From Asticcacaulis sp. AC402 (GTDB lineage Bacteria; Pseudomonadota; Alphaproteobacteria; Caulobacterales; Caulobacteraceae): a DNA stretch of 64,000 bases. The translations under genes were made by a program, and so were the position numbers. Of this stretch, positions 28,347-37,858 are shown piece after piece (the first letter of the stretch is position 1; each line of letters opens with the position of its first letter). Below the pieces are notes generated by a model. It saw only the letters and a program-made list of their open reading frames with translations. It was not told the origin of the DNA and searched no databases. Where the stretch lies: the NCBI RefSeq assembly GCF_000495835.1, contig NZ_AWGC01000006.1:124001-188000 (forward strand). The letters run 5' to 3'.

Positions 28347-28608
28347 ATGACCCCAATCCCAATCCACGGAGACGGCTGCTTGAGCGGTGCCGCACGTCAT
28401 ATGAAAATTCTGTACCGCCTAGCGAACCGGGCTGACCTAGGAATACGCCAACAAACCGGACGAGGTTGACGTCACCACCTGTTCCATGGGCGATCCCGAC
28501 GCCTTCCCAACGACCCACCATTCCTGGCTCAGTCACGATGTCAAATGGATCAAGCTCGGCGCCAGCTTGCCCACATTTCCACAATCGCGCTATGGTAATC
28601 CAGCATGA
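28347..28608 (+). pseudogene. Remnant of a GFA (CENP-V/Gfa-type) family gene
   Basis: From ATG 28347, about 17 codons give PIHGDGCLSGAARHM, like the N-terminal zinc motif GGCxCGAVRY of the family but with the second Cys replaced by Ser. From 28441, in another frame and directly after a TAG, 55 codons read like a family C terminus (EYANKPDEVDVTTCS, HHSWLSHDVKWIKLG, LPTFPQSRYG). The central half with the remaining zinc cysteines is gone. The TGA at 28606 overlaps the ATG of the protease gene. It is a deletion plus frameshift remnant of a ~130-residue gene. Confidence 0.5.
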
Positions 28609-29396
28609 AAATCTGGCCTGTCCTCCTCATCCTCCTGTTGCCTTCGGCTACCGATGCCGCCTCGGTGATGAAGAGTACCAGGCCCTGGCCCAACGCCACG
28701 GTGCCGTATCACCTGACACCGGACCTGCTCAAAACTGCCGGTACAAAAAGCAAGGACTGCACCGGATGGGCCAAATGGCCGGCCGCCTCTGCCGCCCACA
28801 AGGTGTGCAAGGCCATGGACGACTGGTACCAAAGGTCCGGAGTCCGCTTCATCGCCCGCGACCGGATCGACTCCGTGCAGATCAACCTGAACCGAAACGC
28901 AACCACCGCCACGGTTGGCTATCTCCCGATCGGCAACCAGGTCAATATCCAGCCTGGCGCCAATTACGGTTCCATCCTGCATGAATTCGGTCACACCCTG
29001 GGCCTGGCGCACGAGCATCAGCGCACCGACCGCGCCAACTTCCTGACGATCGAGCCCTTCCTTCAAACCCACCTCGATACTTGCGGGCTCAAGTTCGACC
29101 CCGTCTGCAATGATGTCCGCAACGCCTTTCCGACCAAGGCCATGCGCCTGACCTCGGACTACGACCCCTGCTCGCTGATGCACTACCTGGCCAGCCAGAC
29201 GCCGCGCCACAAGGAAGACCCACGCTGGGGTCGCATCTTCACCCTGACTGCCAAAGGCAAGGCTGCCGAAAAGGCCTGCCTGCCGCAGTTCGCCAACCTG
29301 CCACCGCGCTGCCGCAAAGTCGGTCAGAAATGCGCCATTTCAATCCAGGACGCTGCCATCGAACGTCGTTTCCACGGCCTGGATCAGCCCTCGTAA
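28605..29396 (+). CDS. Secreted astacin-like (M12A) zinc metalloprotease
   Basis: The protein has 263 residues. A Sec signal peptide (1-18) is followed by an astacin catalytic domain. The zinc site is the full astacin form HEFGHTLGLAHEHQR (His126, Glu127, His130, His136). A Met-turn CSLMHY lies ~50 residues later, and four or more Cys could form disulfides. The N-terminal WPNATVPYHL fits the mature start of astacins. It likely digests protein outside the cell. Its ATG overlaps the stop of the GFA remnant, and its 3' end overlaps the convergent gene by 13 bases. Confidence 0.85.
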   Translation: MKIWPVLLILLLPSATDAASVMKSTRPWPNATVPYHLTPDLLKTAGTKSKDCTGWAKWPAASAAHKVCKAMDDWYQRSGVRFIARDRIDSVQINLNRNATTATVGYLPIGNQVNIQPGANYGSILHEFGHTLGLAHEHQRTDRANFLTIEPFLQTHLDTCGLKFDPVCNDVRNAFPTKAMRLTSDYDPCSLMHYLASQTPRHKEDPRWGRIFTLTAKGKAAEKACLPQFANLPPRCRKVGQKCAISIQDAAIERRFHGLDQPS

Positions 29397-30100
29397 CGCG
29401 AAAGCCCCCCATTGGCCGCGACCTTGACCGGACCGCCACTGCTCAAGGGCACCGTCGCCGGCCAGCGCACGCCATTCGGCAGCAGGCGATCCTTCTTGAT
29501 TCGGGCGATGCTGACCTTGTCCGACTGATTGCCACCCAGGATGTGATAGGCGACATTGTCCTCGCCGGCATAGAAGCCGACATGGCCCTTCCAACTGGTC
29601 GGCCTTTCACGCCAGAACACCAGGACGGCGCCCGGCCGCACGGTGCACGGGGCGCCGAACCGCAGCCAGTTTTGCGCGCCCAATGGATTGGCGGGCAGGG
29701 CTTCCGTCGTCAGGGTCGAACCGATGCAATGGGCGACAAACAGCCCGCACCAGGCAATATCGTCGCTCTTGTAGGGGATGCCGGCGTCCGTAGCCCAGTC
29801 CAGAATTATCTGATTGTTAGCGCTGCCTGAACCTTCTCGCACGCCCAGAAGCCGTCGCGCCTCCTGAAACCACATCAGACTGACGTCGTCGAGCGGTTCC
29901 GCTGCCGGCACCGCATGGCCAAACAGCGCATCGGCCGTCTTGGGGCCGACGATGCCGTCGACCTGCAAACCTGCCTTGGCCTGAAACGCCTTGACGGCAG
30001 CGTCGGTGCGGCGGCCCCACACGCCGTCGATATTGCCGGGGCTGAACCCCTTGGCCGCCAGGGCCTGCTGGATTGCCGTTACGCGCTGCTTTACCGACAT
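29384..30100 (-). CDS. Peptidoglycan-binding TIGR02594-type peptidase-like protein
   Basis: The protein has 238 residues. Residues ~1-62 form a peptidoglycan-binding domain 1 (QQALAAKGFSPGNIDGVWG, AVKAFQAKAGLQVDGIVG). Residues ~75-215 form an NlpC/P60-like domain of the TIGR02594 kind, with catalytic Cys in DIAWCGLFVAHC and His in GHVGFYAG. No signal peptide is evident, which is common for phage-derived endolysins or effectors. It may hydrolyse cell-wall peptides. It is convergent with the astacin gene (13-base overlap). No other phage gene is nearby. Confidence 0.75.
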   Translation of the reverse strand: MSVKQRVTAIQQALAAKGFSPGNIDGVWGRRTDAAVKAFQAKAGLQVDGIVGPKTADALFGHAVPAAEPLDDVSLMWFQEARRLLGVREGSGSANNQIILDWATDAGIPYKSDDIAWCGLFVAHCIGSTLTTEALPANPLGAQNWLRFGAPCTVRPGAVLVFWRERPTSWKGHVGFYAGEDNVAYHILGGNQSDKVSIARIKKDRLLPNGVRWPATVPLSSGGPVKVAANGGLSRYEG

Positions 30101-30264
30101 GAAATGCCTCCCTTGATCAGACCCACCCTGGCCGGTTCCGTGAATACCACTTTTGGGGGTGTTTTCTGTCGTGATTTTTCCATTTCACGGGAATTTGTCT
30201 GCGACTCGATCCGGGGCGTTTAAGGCCTGTTTCTGCCAGAGTGTAAGCCTGGGGCAGATTTCGC

Positions 30265-30585
30265 TTGACGGAGGCCTTATGTCTGGAACAAATTAAAAAC
30301 ATAGCTCGCGCAGAAGGCCGCGTTTCCAAGTACACAGGACCTTCCGGCGTGGCGCGCAGCCCATCCAAACCTTTTTCCGACAAGCTTTTTGACTGCTGCT
30401 GGGTCGAACTGGCGGGGTATCCGCGCCCGGAGTTGGTTATTCAGAAGCGGCTGAAGCCTAAGATTTTCGCGATCGACGAGTTCCTGTACGACGAACGCGG
30501 CACGGCACTGCCCGTCAATCCCGAAGCGCCGGCCATTCATGTCATCTACAACACGACTGTGTCACCGCGGCGCCGGGTGGCTTGA
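30265..30585 (+). CDS. Hypothetical protein
   Basis: The 106-codon frame has good coding character (KLFDCCWVELAGYPRPELVI, KIFAIDEFLYDERGTALPV) and matches no family I recognise. The start is unclear. TTG 30265 has no clear ribosome site. A strong GGAGG at 30270 instead precedes ATG 30279, which is in another frame and stops after five codons (MSGTN). A frameshift near 30285 or use of a non-ATG start would explain this. No signal peptide or membrane segment is seen. Function unknown. Confidence 0.42.
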   Translation: MTEALCLEQIKNIARAEGRVSKYTGPSGVARSPSKPFSDKLFDCCWVELAGYPRPELVIQKRLKPKIFAIDEFLYDERGTALPVNPEAPAIHVIYNTTVSPRRRVA

Positions 30586-30691
30586 CGTTACGGCGTTTGC
30601 GCTTGATCGCCCAAAAGGCGAACGCTAGATTGCTCACCCAATGCCGACATCGAGCCCGATTTATTGATGGGCTACCTCTGGGGAAAAAATC

Positions 30692-32389
30692 ATGATCCGT
30701 ACATCTTTGGCCGTCGTGTTGGCCACCTGCGCGCTGCTCGCCGCTGGACCTGCTTTTTCCCAAAACGGGCGCTTTTCCACCGGCGAACCCCTGGCGACGA
30801 GCAAGCCGTTTGCCGACATGACCCTTGTGCGCGAGCGCGCCGGACAGGCGGCCTTGCAGATCAACGTCGCGCGGGCCCTGGCGCCTGACTTTGAAGTGAC
30901 TGGCGAGGTGACCATCGTCGATGGCCCGTTGAAGGACGGCTTTTTGGGATTGGCCAAGAACCAGGTCGTGCTCAGCGTACCGGTTCGTTTCCGTCAAGCG
31001 GCGACCCTGGACGCCGACTTCGCGTTTGATAACGCGAAGATGTACAAGGGGACCCAGATGTACCGGCGGTTCCTGCCTCAGACACCCGGCGCCCGAACGG
31101 GATACGAGGACTGGTGCGGCTCGGCGTTCGTCGTTTTGCATAACAACAAGGTCGAAAAACAGGCCTTGTGCTTCGGCAAGGACCAAACCGGCGAAATTAA
31201 AATGTACACCTCCACCCAGGGGTACGGTGAGGGGGACGCATTTTACCGCTTTCCGCAGACCGACGGTGATTCTGGCAGCATACGGAGTGCGAGTAAGGTC
31301 TATGCCGACTACAAGGGCGGCGTGCCGTCGATGACGCCCCAGGTGCCGGCGCCGGGCGACATGACAGCCGAACTGCTTGCCTTCCCGTCCTCCATGTTGG
31401 ACAACAGATTTGTATGGAGCCTGAGGAAGGGAAATTCGACGATCGCGCTCGGCTTTTCGAACGAGACCCTCGGCAACATGACGCGAAAGGAAGGCGAGGT
31501 CGATGTTCTGCGGATGGCCTGGCTGGATCTGGCTTTTACCAAAAAGGGCAGTCGCTTTATCTACGAGGGCTATGTCGATCTGGTTGCTGAAAACCCTGAG
31601 TTGGCAGATAAGGCCACCAGCGTCGATGACACCATCGCGGGGGCACCAGCGCGGCCTGTGGACCTCTGGAGGCTTGGCACACTTGATCTCGATCCGAACA
31701 GCCTGGTGATAGACAGCAGTAAGGCGGCGACGGAAGGCGTTACGCTGACCTTCAAAGGTCGCTTCCATCGCAAGGTCCGGCTGCTCGAAACCTCCAAGAA
31801 GCGTTACCCGATGCTGGATCAACCGGATCAACAAGGCACGCTCAAAGCCGGTGAGATATTTTATGAAACCCTCGTCGACGGCAATTATAACAACGGTCAG
31901 CCTTATTTCCTGAGCGGCTGGTGTGGTGGTGTCGCCCCGCCGAAGCTTTTCGGCGCGACTATACATGCGACACGCATGACCTGTTTCTCGCCCGACGAAA
32001 TCGGGACGACGTCCTTCTGGAACCACGCTGAGGTTTGGGAAACGGTTCCGTCGTATGTAATTGAGCGCGGATCGCCTTCTTTTACGCCACGGCTTCCGAG
32101 GTACGAAGAGGTCGCGCTGGGGCCTGATGATGTTCGCAATGTCGTTTTGTATTTCTATCGCAACAAAAAAGAAGACAATGAAGGTGCCTATGCCTATTTT
32201 CGCGTGGCGATCAAGGATGCGGAGAGCCTCAGGATTCAACGCACCATCAGGAGCAGGTTCGATGACAGCGGAAAGGCTGTCTTCATTTTGTGGGACCGTC
32301 GTCTGATCGTCACCAAGCAAGGGGAGACCAGCGTTTCGGTGGAAATGCAGGACGGCGGCGACGGCCTGGGCGCCCGTTGGCTTAGGTAA
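30692..32389 (+). CDS. Orphan secreted protein with duplicated Cys-containing domain
   Basis: The protein has 565 residues with a Sec signal peptide (1-23). No family is recognised. Two parts of the chain look related: around residues 115-175 (MYKGTQMYRRFL, DWCGSAFVV, KQALCFGKDQTGEI) and around 370-435 (EIFYETLVDGN, FLSGWCGGVAPPK, MTCFSPDEIG). Each has a WCG motif followed by a CF motif. The duplicated WCG...CF pairs would allow a disulfide in each. It is likely periplasmic or extracellular. Flanking genes suggest no pathway. Confidence 0.7.
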   Translation: MIRTSLAVVLATCALLAAGPAFSQNGRFSTGEPLATSKPFADMTLVRERAGQAALQINVARALAPDFEVTGEVTIVDGPLKDGFLGLAKNQVVLSVPVRFRQAATLDADFAFDNAKMYKGTQMYRRFLPQTPGARTGYEDWCGSAFVVLHNNKVEKQALCFGKDQTGEIKMYTSTQGYGEGDAFYRFPQTDGDSGSIRSASKVYADYKGGVPSMTPQVPAPGDMTAELLAFPSSMLDNRFVWSLRKGNSTIALGFSNETLGNMTRKEGEVDVLRMAWLDLAFTKKGSRFIYEGYVDLVAENPELADKATSVDDTIAGAPARPVDLWRLGTLDLDPNSLVIDSSKAATEGVTLTFKGRFHRKVRLLETSKKRYPMLDQPDQQGTLKAGEIFYETLVDGNYNNGQPYFLSGWCGGVAPPKLFGATIHATRMTCFSPDEIGTTSFWNHAEVWETVPSYVIERGSPSFTPRLPRYEEVALGPDDVRNVVLYFYRNKKEDNEGAYAYFRVAIKDAESLRIQRTIRSRFDDSGKAVFILWDRRLIVTKQGETSVSVEMQDGGDGLGARWLR

Positions 32390-32461
32390 GGGGCGTTCGT
32401 CTCCAGCTTGACGTGACGGCAGCGATACTGCACCTGTCGGGAAACAACGATGGAGAAGACC

Positions 32462-33265
32462 ATGGAGTCGCTTACCCTTGCCCTGGTTCTTGCGTTCGCG
32501 TCCGCCGGTTTCGCTCAGGCCCAGTCGACGGATGTCAAGCTGACCCGGCTGGATTGCGGCGATATGGGCGAACGCGATGTGGCGTGGTTCTCCGACGCCC
32601 ACACCTTCGACGGCGTGAAAAAACCATTTGTCGCCAGTTGTTACCTGGTGCAGCACGGGAACGATTATCTCCTGTGGGATGCCGGCTTCAACCAGGGCGC
32701 CAGGCGTGATGACGGCACGACCATCGTCAAGACCAGCCTCATCGACCAACTGACGCAATTGGGTGTGAAACCTTATGCCGTCAAATATGTCGGCATAAGC
32801 CATATCCATGGCGACCATACCGGTCAGGCGAGTTCATTCCCAGCGGCGACCCTTTTGCTGGGCAAGGGCGACTGGGACAAGATCAAGGCGGCCAACAAGG
32901 CCGACGATCCTCTGGTTCACTGGGTGTCTGGCACGGGCAAGAGTGAACCTGTTCCGGCCGACAAGGATGTCTTTGGCGACGGTAGCGTGGTCATGCTGAA
33001 CATGCCGGGCCATACCGATGGCCACCACAGTCTCCTGGTGAAGCTGAAGGCCAATGGTTATGTGTTGATTTCGGGCGACCTGGCCCATTTTCATGAAGCC
33101 TATGACGGCAACGAAGTCCCGGGTTTCAACACCGACCGTGCCGACAGCCTGGCCTCTCTGGACCGTTTCAAGAAGATCGCCAAAAACCTGAACGCCACAG
33201 TCATCATCCAGCACGACCCGCGCGATATCGCCAAGCTGCCGGCCTTCCCCAAGGCAGCCGACTGA
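32462..33265 (+). CDS. Metallo-beta-lactamase-fold hydrolase, AHL-lactonase-like
   Basis: The protein has 267 residues with a Sec signal peptide (1-21). A complete dinuclear zinc site is present: HIHGDH (His114, His116, Asp118, His119), His184 in PGHTDGHH, Asp206 in ISGDLAHF and His251 in IIQHDP. This set and the LLWDAGFN segment resemble the N-acyl homoserine lactonase branch, but other lactones or esters are possible. The signal peptide places it in the periplasm, unlike cytoplasmic AiiA. ATG 32462 has GGAGA 6 bases upstream; a second ATG at 32450 is possible. Confidence 0.78.
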   Translation: MESLTLALVLAFASAGFAQAQSTDVKLTRLDCGDMGERDVAWFSDAHTFDGVKKPFVASCYLVQHGNDYLLWDAGFNQGARRDDGTTIVKTSLIDQLTQLGVKPYAVKYVGISHIHGDHTGQASSFPAATLLLGKGDWDKIKAANKADDPLVHWVSGTGKSEPVPADKDVFGDGSVVMLNMPGHTDGHHSLLVKLKANGYVLISGDLAHFHEAYDGNEVPGFNTDRADSLASLDRFKKIAKNLNATVIIQHDPRDIAKLPAFPKAAD

Positions 33266-33357
33266 GCTTCGCGAGCCGATACCTGTGATAACCGGGTTGT
33301 GCCGCTGCAGCGACCATGGCATTTTCGTGTAACAAAACCAATCGCGGGAGGGTACAG

Positions 33358-33867
33358 ATGCGTAAATGGGCAGGAGTCCTGGTGATCATGGCCGGAATGG
33401 TCATGTCGACGGCCGCTGCGGCGGATGCCGGCTTTCTTCAGATAAAGGGTAGCAAGCAAGGCGAAATCAAGGGCGACGTCACGGCCAAGGGCAAGGAAGG
33501 CCTGAACACGGTCATCGCTTTCGACTACAGCGCGCCCGGCGCCTCAACGCGCCGCTTCCAGCCGCCGGTCACCTTTACCCTGCGCTGGTCCAAGGCGACG
33601 CCGATGTTGGTCAATGCGGCCGTTAACGGAGAGGTTCTAAGTCAATTCAAATACACCAACTGGTCAACTCTTCCGTCGGGCATTGTCGGGCATACCGCCA
33701 CACTGGAATTCAGCGGCGCCAAGATCACGTCGGTCAATATCCATGACCGTACGGGCGACAGCGATGCGGTCGAACCGGTCGTCGATATCACCATCAGCTA
33801 TCAGAAAATGACCATCACGCATGTCGAGGGGTCCATCACGGCCGACGATGACTGGGGGGCGAAATAG
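33358..33867 (+). CDS. Hcp-family (type VI tube) protein with a signal peptide
   Basis: The protein has 169 residues. The first ~23 residues are a Sec signal peptide (VLVIMAGMVMSTAAAADA). The remainder has the Hcp/DUF796 pattern: FLQIKGSKQGEIKGDV, FTLRWSKATPMLVNAAVNGE, LEFSGAKITSVNI and EPVVDITISYQKMTITHV. True Hcp tube subunits have no signal peptide, and no T6SS gene is near. It is therefore more likely a periplasmic or secreted orphan homologue. A GGGAGGG site precedes ATG 33358, which separates it from an upstream in-frame ATG (33316). Confidence 0.72.
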   Translation: MRKWAGVLVIMAGMVMSTAAAADAGFLQIKGSKQGEIKGDVTAKGKEGLNTVIAFDYSAPGASTRRFQPPVTFTLRWSKATPMLVNAAVNGEVLSQFKYTNWSTLPSGIVGHTATLEFSGAKITSVNIHDRTGDSDAVEPVVDITISYQKMTITHVEGSITADDDWGAK

Positions 33868-33901
33868 ACCTTATCGCGTCCTTATCTTCCGGAGCACGCG
33901 T

Positions 33902-33927
33902 CCAGGGCGCCCTTTCAGGTGCCCTGG
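33902..33927. terminator. Stem-loop behind the Hcp-like gene
   Basis: The 10-base arms CCAGGGCGCC and GGTGCCCTGG pair with one G-U around a six-base loop, 34 bases after the stop. There is no T-run, so termination is only suggested. Confidence 0.4.
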
Positions 33928-34030
33928 CTATGGTCCGCCCATAATCTCAGCGAGTGCGATCCCACGGAAAAGATTCTCGATAGCGGCTAAGGCTTTGGCG
34001 GCGAGACCCAACAGAAAGTGCCGAAAAAGG

Positions 34031-34899
34031 GGCCGCGCCAATTGCGAGCCCAACTCTCCGGCCGATAACGGCGAACCGACCGGTCCGCGCGAATGCCCGA
34101 TGACCGGTTTCAAGACCGTCGCTGCGGCGGAGGGCCAGGACGAGCAGGGCGTCAAGCTGCGGGTCGGCTGGAGTTGTTTGCCGACCACTATTCCCGGGCG
34201 CGGCCGTTCTTCCTGTCGCAGCCCTCGTCGGAACAGGCGCATATAGCTTCGGCGTTCGTGTTCGAGCTGTCGAAGGTCGGCATCGCGGCCGTGCAGGCTC
34301 TCATGGTGGCCAATTTTCGCAATTTCGATGACGGCCTGGCGCAGCGGGTGGCGGACAGGCTGAACATTCCGCTGCCGAAGACGAACCCGGCGGCGCGCGA
34401 GCCGGTGGATTTGCCGCCTTCGGACGCTTTGTCGATCCAGAAGAACGCCAAGCCGATGATTAAGGGGCGCCATTTCGGCATCCTGATCGCCGATGGTTCC
34501 GATGCGGCAGCCTTCGTGAAACTAAAAAAGGCCATCACCGATGCCGGCGCCAAGGCGGTCATCGTTGCGCCCAAGGTCGGTGGTGCCAAGCTGTCCGATG
34601 GCAAGGTGATGAAGGCCGACCGGCAACTGGCCGGATCGCCGTCACAACTCTACGACGGCGTCGCGGTGGTGCTGTCGGAGGATAGAACGACGGCGCTGCT
34701 GAAGGAAAGTGCCGCCGTCGAATGGCTGACCAATGCCTTTGTGCACCTGAAGGCGATCGGCCATACGACCGAAAGCCATCCGCTGCTGAAAAAGGCCGGC
34801 GTCGAACACGACGAGGGCGTCGTCCTGCTGGACGATTTCGTCGCAGCGGCAGGCACGCGGTATTTCGACCGCGAACCGAAGGTGAGAACGCTGGCTTAA
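34031..34899 (+). pseudogene. katE: 3' remnant of a large-subunit catalase gene (HPII/KatE)
   Basis: From 34031 the frame reads GRANCEPNSP and GPRECPMTGFKTV, matching the GRVNYEPNS...GPRExPxxGF segment after the catalase core. Near 34155-34175 it shifts frame to LELFADHYSRARPFF and QAHIASAFVFELSKVG. It then continues through the class I glutaminase/DJ-1-like C-terminal domain (KGRHFGILIADGSD, KAVIVAPKVGG, YDGVAVVLS) to TAA. The haem-binding catalase core of ~550 residues is absent upstream, where the Hcp-like gene lies instead. The gene is truncated, frameshifted and non-functional as a catalase. Confidence 0.72.
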
Positions 34900-34971
34900 T
34901 CGGATTGGTAACAAGTCTCTCCCTCTGCCTTCAGCCTGCCTTCTTGTGGGCTGACGGCAGATGTTTCTACC

Positions 34972-35056
34972 TATCCTCCACCGCTTGCGGGGGAGGTGGC
35001 GAGCAAGTGAGCCAGGCCGAAGGCCAATGGCGAAATGCGTCGAGCCGGAGGGGGCT
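34972..35056 (+). repeat. REP-like element, left copy flanking the DUF559 gene
   Basis: The 85-bp copy begins TATCCTCC-ACCGC-TT-GCGGGGGAGG (a 10-base hairpin with one mismatch) and ends GTCGAG..GGAGGGGGC. It is repeated in inverted orientation at 35461-35539 with 39 of the first 42 bases identical. The stop codon TAG of the DUF559 gene (35057-35055) overlaps its inner end. Confidence 0.85.
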
Positions 35057-35426
35057 ATTCGGGCGCTGAAATTCCGAGCCTTTCGCGAACCAATTGAACT
35101 ATACCTTCCGATATATCCGCGGAATTGGCCATGATTTCAAAACCGGGAATGCGCAGGGTTTCGATCCCAAGCTCGGCCAACCATTTGTCGCGAGCTTCAT
35201 CCTTTTCGGGTTGATTGCCGCGGCTGTGACTTTCGCCATCGACTTCAATGGCCAGTTTGGCTCTCTCACAGTAGAAGTCGAGGATGTACGGGCCGACGGG
35301 ATGTTGTCGCCGGAAGGTGATGCCTTCTTTCGAATGCCCCTTCAGCCCAAGCCATAACAAGACCTCGGCATGGGTCATCTCCTTGCGGAACTTCTTGGCT
35401 AAGCCTGTCTTGGCTCCGATACGCAT
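35055..35426 (-). CDS. DUF559 (Vsr-like, PD-(D/E)XK) nuclease-type protein
   Basis: The protein has 123 residues, full length for the family. The fold signature is VGPYILDFYCERAKL followed by AIEVDGESH, giving the Asp and Glu-x-Asp metal-binding acids of Vsr/PD-(D/E)XK nucleases. An N-terminal KKFRKEMTHAEVLLWLGLK precedes it. Such proteins are predicted DNA endonucleases; no partner methylase is present. The gene sits exactly between two inverted copies of an ~80-bp repeat, and its stop codon lies inside the left one. It may be linked to the spread of that repeat. Confidence 0.82.
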   Translation of the reverse strand: MRIGAKTGLAKKFRKEMTHAEVLLWLGLKGHSKEGITFRRQHPVGPYILDFYCERAKLAIEVDGESHSRGNQPEKDEARDKWLAELGIETLRIPGFEIMANSADISEGIVQLVRERLGISAPE

Positions 35427-35460
35427 GTGGTCAATTTAGCACATTCGTTCGGAGTCTGTA

Positions 35461-35539
35461 ACGCCCCCTCCGTCTCGACGCGCGTCGCCCGAAAGAGGGC
35501 TCGCTTGCTCGACACCTCCCCCGCAAGCGGGGGAGGATA
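35461..35539 (-). repeat. REP-like element, right (inverted) copy flanking the DUF559 gene
   Basis: This 79-bp copy reads on the minus strand as the same element as 34972-35056. Its hairpin CCTCCCCCGC-AA-GCGGGGGAGG (35515-35536) is perfect. It lies 35 bases upstream of the nuclease start and 14 bases from the thiC stop, so it may also shape the 3' end of thiC mRNA. Confidence 0.85.
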
Positions 35540-35552
35540 AGCAAGTCATGTT

Positions 35553-37585
<2,033 letters not shown>

Positions 37586-37590
37586 GGGCG

Positions 37591-37700
37591 TATCCAACTC
37601 CCTTCGCCGGCATGACCCGGATCAGGTTCGGCGGGTTTAAGGCACTGGCGCCTCGTCTCAGCCCGCCTCAAACGCGCGGACACCCCGGTGAACTAACGCC
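37591..37700 (-). promoter_or_regulatory. TPP (THI-element) riboswitch of thiC
   Basis: On the minus strand the conserved parts are in order: GGGGTG, GGGCTGAGA, ACCCGCCGAACCTGATCCGG and GTCATGCCGGCGAAGGGA. These are the thiamine pyrophosphate aptamer consensus blocks (CTGAGA and the CCGGCGAAGGGA arm). It starts just after the predicted transcription start and is followed by the 35-bp repeats, then thiC. By family rule, bound TPP lowers thiC expression. Confidence 0.95.
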
Positions 37701-37701
37701 A

Positions 37702-37729
37702 AGCATAGAAGCAAAGGCGGGAAGGTCAA
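37702..37729 (-). promoter_or_regulatory. thiC promoter
   Basis: On the minus strand TTGACC (37729-37724), a 16-base spacer, then TATGCT (37707-37702). Predicted transcription begins near 37695, exactly at the 5' side of the riboswitch. The position supports the call. Confidence 0.65.
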
Positions 37730-37858
37730 GGAAAACAAATGGGGTTGTTGGGCACCGCCGCAAACCCCGAGTGTTCGCCTTGACGCTTCCTTAAGGTCTG
37801 AGGCTCAGACTTATCCACAGTCTGTCCCCAGGGCGTTTATCGCCACCGAGGTTAAATC

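Noticed and set aside
28466-28984. 172-codon plus-strand frame overlapping the astacin gene
   Set aside because: It is out of frame with the protease motif and with the GFA remnant and has no domain pattern.
30542-32818. Long open frame (758 codons) on the minus strand
   Set aside because: It lies antisense to the signal-peptide-bearing gene at 30692-32389 and the start of the lactonase-like gene. Its translation has no domain pattern; it is a by-product of high GC at third positions.
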